In this document: piece after piece, positions 52,201-58,200 of the stretch
Numbering within the stretch: the first letter of the stretch is position 1
How the letters are laid out: every line of letters starts with the position of its first letter
Assembly (NCBI RefSeq): GCF_026151205.1
Contig: NC_087076.1
Location: 558,001 to 622,000 of the forward strand
Length of the DNA: 64,000 bases
Source of the DNA: Bolinopsis microptera
Taxonomy: Eukaryota > Ctenophora > Tentaculata > Lobata > Bolinopsidae
Direction: 5' to 3'
Notes under the pieces: model-generated
What the model was told of the DNA's origin: nothing
The model's database searches: none
Seen by the model: the letters and a program-made list of their open reading frames with translations, nothing else
Translations under genes and position numbers: made by a program

Positions 52201-55200
52201 GCACACAGTTGACAAGTAGTTCTATAATCTAGCAAACAGTTGGCAAGTAGTTCTATAATCTAGCAAACAGTTGACAAATAGTTCTATAATCTAGCACACA
52301 GTTGACAAGTAGTTCTATAATCTAGCACACAGTTGGCAAGTAGTTCTATAATCTAGCACACAGTTGACAAGTAGTTCTATAATCTAGCACACAGTTGACA
52401 AGTAGTTCTATAATCTAGCACACAGTTGACAAGTAGTTCTATAATCTAGCACACAGTTGACAAGTAGTTCTATAATCTAGCACACAGTTGACAAGTAGTT
52501 CTATAATCTAGCACACAGTTGACAAGTAGTTCTATAATCTAGCACACAGTTGACAAGTAGTTCTATAATCTAGCACACAGTTGACAAGTAGTTCTATAAT
52601 CTAGCACACAGTTGGCAAGTAGTTCTATAATCTAGCACACAGTTGACAAGTAGTTCTATAATCTAGCACACAGTTGACAAGTAGTTCTATAATCTAGCAC
52701 ACAGTTGACAAGTAGTTCTATAATCTAGCACACAGTTGACAAGTAGTTCTATAATCTAGCACACAGTTGACAAGTAGTTCTATAATCTAGCACACAGTTG
52801 GCAAGTAGTTCTATAATCTAGCACACAGTTGACAAGTAGTTCTATAATCTAGCACACAGTTGACAAGTAGTTCTATAATCTAGCACACAGTTGACAAGTA
52901 GTTCTATAATCTAGCACACAGTTGACAAGTAGTTCTATAATCTAGCACACAGTTGACAAGTAGTTCTATAATCTAGCACACAGTTGACAAGTAGTTCTAT
53001 AATCTAGCACACAGTTGACAAGTAGTTCTATAATCTAGCACACAGTTGACAAGTAGTTCTATAATCTAGCACACAGTTGACAAGTAGTTCTATAATCTAG
53101 CACACAGTTGACAAGTAGTTCTATAATCTAGCACACAGTTGACAAGTAGTTCTATAATCTAGCACACAGTTGACAAGTAGTTCTATAATCTAGCACACAG
53201 TTGACAAGTAGTTCTATAATCTAGCACACAGTTGACAAGTAGTTCTATAATCTAGCACACAGTTGACAAGTAGTTCTATAATCTAGCACACAGTTGACAA
53301 GTAGTTCTATAATCTAGCACACAGTTGACAAGTAGTTCTATAATCTAGCACACAGTTGACAAGTGGTTCTATAATCTAGCACACAGTTAACAAGTAGTTC
53401 TATAATCTAGCACACAGTTGACAAGTAGTTCTATAATCTAGCACACAGTTGACAAGTAGTTCTATAATCTAGCACACAGTTGACAAGTAGTTCTATAATC
53501 TAGCACACAGTTGACAAGTAGTTCTATAATCTAGCACACAGTTGGCAAGTAGTTCTATAATCTAGCACACAGTTGACAAGTAGTTCTATAATCTAGCACA
53601 CAGTTGACAAGTAGTTCTATAATCTAGCACACAGTTGACAAGTAGTTCTATAATCTAGCACACAGTTGACAAGTAGTTCTATAATCTAGCACACAGTTGA
53701 CAGGTAGTTCTATAATCTAGCACACAGTTGGCAAGTAGTTCTATAATCTAGCACACAGTTGACAAGTAGTTCTATAATCTAGCACACAGTTGACAAGTAG
53801 TTCTATAATCTAGCACACAGTTGACAAGTAGTTCTATAATCTAGCACAAGTTGACAGGTAGTTCTATAATCTAGCACACAGTTGACAGGTAGTTCTATAA
53901 TCTAGCACACAGTTGACAAGTAGTTCTATAATCTAGCAAACAGTTGACAAGTAGTTCTATAATCTAGCACAAGTTGACAGGTAGTTCTATAATCTAGCAC
54001 ACAGTTGACAGGTAGTTCTATAACCTAGCACACAGTTGACAAGTAGTTCTATAATCTAGCAAACAGTTGACAAGTAGTTCTATAATCTAGCACAAGTTGA
54101 CAGGTAGTTCTATAATCTAGCACACAGTTGACAGGTAGTTCTATAACCTAGCACACAGTTGACAAGTAGTTCTATAATCTAGCACACAGTTGACAAATAG
54201 TTCTATAATCTAGCACACAGTTGACAAGTAGTTCTATAATCTAGCACACAGTTGACAAGTAGTTCTATAATCTAGCACACAGTTGACAAGTAGTTCTAAA
54301 ATCTAGCAAACAGTTGACAAGTAGTTCTATAATCTAGCACACAGTTGACAAGTAGTTCTATAATCTAGCACACAGTTGACAAGTAGTTCTAAAATCTAGC
54401 ACACAGTTGACAAGTAGTTCTATAATCTAGCACACAGTTGACAAGTAGTTCTATAATCTAGCACACAGTTGACAAGTAGTTCTATAATCTAGCACACAGT
54501 TGGCAAGTAGTTCTATAATCTAGCACACAGTTGACAAGTAGTTCTATAATCTAGCAAACAGTTGACAAGTAGTTCTATAATCTAGCACACAGTTGGCAAG
54601 TAGTTCTATAATCTAGCACACAGTTGACAGGTAGTTCTATAATCTAGCACACAATTGGCAAGTAGTTCTATAATCTAGCAAACAGTTGACGAGTAGTTCT
54701 ATAATCTAGCACACAGTTGACAAGTAGTTCTAAAATCTAGCACACAGTTGACAAGTAGTTCTATAATCTAGCACACAGTTGGCAAGTAGTTCTATAATTT
54801 AGCACACAGTTGGCAAGTAGTTCTATAATCTAGCACACAGTTGACAGGTAGTTCTATAATCTAGCACACAATTGGCAAGTAGTTCTATAATCTAGCAAAC
54901 AGTTGACAAGTAGTTCTATAATCTAGCACACAGTTGGCAAGTAGTTCTATAATCTAGCAAACAGTTGACAAGTAGTTCTATAATCTACCACACAGTTGAC
55001 AATCACTCGTTGCTGCACGGAAGAAAAAGAAAGGCGTAATTAAATCTGAAGTTGTTTTCAGTGGATCACAGTGAAACTTACTATTTCACCTATAAAAGTA
55101 TGAAGGTAAAATTTTCAACCATGCTCGCATTTTTTTTTCAAGTCAAACCAAAAAACAAGATTCTTTCTTTAATGATTATGTGCATTTTATTGAACACGAA

Positions 55201-58200
55201 AAATCCTCAGAGAAAAGCATGATCACGTGATATGTAGGCAAGAATGAACAATTTCTATCTGTCTCCTACCGATCCTACAGATCCTAGTGGTATGATACAA
55301 TGCATCCCAGACCCTAGTGGTATGTTACAATGCATCCCAGACCCTAGTGGTATGTTACAATGCATCCCAGACCCTAGTGGTATGTTACAATGCATCCCAG
55401 ACCCTAGTGGTATGTTACAATGCATCCCAGACCCTAGTGGTATGTTACAATGCATCCCAGACCCTAGTGGTATGTTACAATGCATCCCAGACCCTGGTGG
55501 TATGTTACAATGCATCCCAGACCCTAGTGGTATGTTACAATGCATCCCAGACCCTGGTGGTATGTTACAATGCATCCCAGACCCTGGTGGTATGTTACAA
55601 TGCATCCCAGACCCTAGTGGTATGTTACAATGCATCCCAGACCCTAGTGGTATGTTACAATGCATCCCAGACCCTAGTGGTATGTTACAATGCATCCCAG
55701 ACCCTAGTGGTATGTTACAATGCATCCCAGACCCTAGTGGTATGTTACAATGCATCCCAGACCCTAGTGGTATGTTACAATGCATCCCAGACCCTAGTGG
55801 TATGTAACAATGCATCCCAGACCCTAGTGGTATGTTACAATGCATCCCAGACCCTAGTGGTATGTTACAATGCATCCCAGACCCTAGTGGTATGTTACAA
55901 TGCATCCCAGACCCTAGTGGTATGTTACAATGCATCCCAGACCCTAGTGGTATGTAACAATGCATCCCAGACCCTAGTGGTATGTTACAATGCATTCCAG
56001 ACCCTAGTGGTATGTTAGAATGCATCCCAGACCCTAGTGGTATGTTACAATGCATCCCAGACCCTAGTGGTATGTTACAATGCATCCCAGACCCTAGTGG
56101 TATGTAACAATGCATCCCAGACCTTAGTGGTATGTTACAATGCATCCCAGACCTTAGTGGTATGTTACAATGCATCCCAGACCCTAGTGGTATGTTACAA
56201 TGCATCCCAGACCCTAGTGGTATGTTAGAATGCATCCCAGACCCTAGTGGTATGTTACAATGCATCCCAGACCCTAGTGGTATGTTAGAATGCATCCCAG
56301 ACCCTAGTGGTATGTTAGAATGCATCCCAGACCCTAGTGGTATGTTACAATGCATCCCAGACCCTAGTGGTATGTTACAATGCATCCCAGACCCTAGTGG
56401 TATGTTACAATGCATCCCAGACCCTAATGGTATGTTACAATGCATCCCAGACCCTAGTGGTATGTTACAATGTATCCCAGACCCTAGTGGTATGTTACAA
56501 TGCATCCCAGACCCTAGTGGTATGTTACAATGCATGCCAGACCCTAGTGGTATGTTACAATGTATCCCAGACCCTAGTGGTATGTTACAATGCATGCCAG
56601 ACCCTAGTGGTATGTTAGAATGCATCCCAGACCCTAGTAGTATGTTACAATGCATCCCAGACCCTAGTGGTATGTTACAATGCTATACGAGCTGTTATGG
56701 AGACAGTTTGAACTTGCTTAATCTTGCCGTGTCGTCATGGTAACAGGTACTACAGTGGGTACACAAAGGAGACAGTTGCCATGTTGTCATGGAAACTAGT
56801 CAGGAACTACACAAAGGTGTCACAAGTAATCTCACTTAAGCTTATTCTGAATGTAGGCAATGTTTTTAGGAAGTGAGGCTGAGAAGCTAAAGCTGGATTC
56901 GCCCGTGAGACTGAACTCCCTGAGGTTGTGGTAGCTGTAATTACCATGGTTACAGGTAATTACCATGGTTACAGGTAATTACCATGGTTACAGGTAATTA
57001 CCATGGTTACAGGTAATTACCATGGTTACAGGTAATTACCATGGTTACAGGTAATTACCATGGTTACAGGTAATTACCATGGTTACAGGTAATTACCATG
57101 GTTACAGGTAATTACCATGGTTACAGGTAATTACCATGGTTACAGGTAATTACCATGGTTACAGGTAATTACCATGGTTACAGGTAATTACCATGGTTAC
57201 AGGTAATTACCATGGTTACAGGTAATTACCATGGTTACAGGTAATTACCATGGTTACAGGTAATTACCATGGTTACAGGTAATTACCATGGTTACAGGTA
57301 ATTACCATGGTTACAGGTAATTACCATGGTTACAGGTAATTACCATGGTTACAGGTAATTACCATGGTTACAGGTAATTACCATGGTTATTGGTTACAGG
57401 TAATTACCATGGTTACAGGTAATTACCATGGTTACAGGTAATTACCATGGTTACAGGTAATTACCATGGTTACAGGTAATTACCATGGTTACAGGTAATT
57501 ACCATGGTTACAGGTAATTACCATGGTTACAGGTAATTACCATGGTTACAGGTAATTACCATGGTTACAGGTACTACTGGGAGCTGTAGGGGGGGTCTGC
57601 TACAGCTGTTATTCAGAGCTGACAGGTGTATGTTTTCAGACCATATCTTAAGTGTTATTATTGTAATTGCTACAAATTAACTGACAACTTAGCTCGCTAA
57701 AATGAGAGGCTCTGAGTAAGCGACAATAGTAAGTATTCTACAGTAGTGTGGGTATTGAGTGCAGTACAGCAGGTGATTCTTGACGTCACATGACTACATT
57801 TTTAGCCTTGATGGAGACTTTCCATCTAAACAAGGCCGGGATTTTGAGCTTCATAAGATACATATCTCCATAGTAACGAGAAAGTAAAAACAAGCATAAC
57901 AAGGTCATACAGCCTCTCCATGACAACCATGAGCCGTCCCCATGACAACCAGCTAACTTACCTCCTGTATGGTTTGAGGATGGGCGCACCCTCCCTTGAC
58001 AAGGTCTTCCTGAACTGTCTGTTGGGGAAGTGATGTAACTGCTTGCCAGGTGGCACTGCTGGTACTGCTGGTACCACGTCCATTGCTTCCTCCCTTACAG
58101 GCGGGTCTGGGAACAAGAGTAAGTTAGCGAAACTATGCTCGGTCAGAATACCTGTCAGCAGCGTGACAAATATCCAGCTCTGTCTCACAGTTCTTCCAAC

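Noticed and set aside
49262-55003. CRISPR array
   Set aside because: Units are head-to-tail with no unique spacers, and the host is clearly eukaryotic.
55255-56655. 466-codon open frame of [10 protein letters not shown] repeats (and long frames on the other strand)
   Set aside because: It follows from a 30-bp unit lacking stops; variants change amino acids freely, no exon joins it in frame, and it lies in intron 4.
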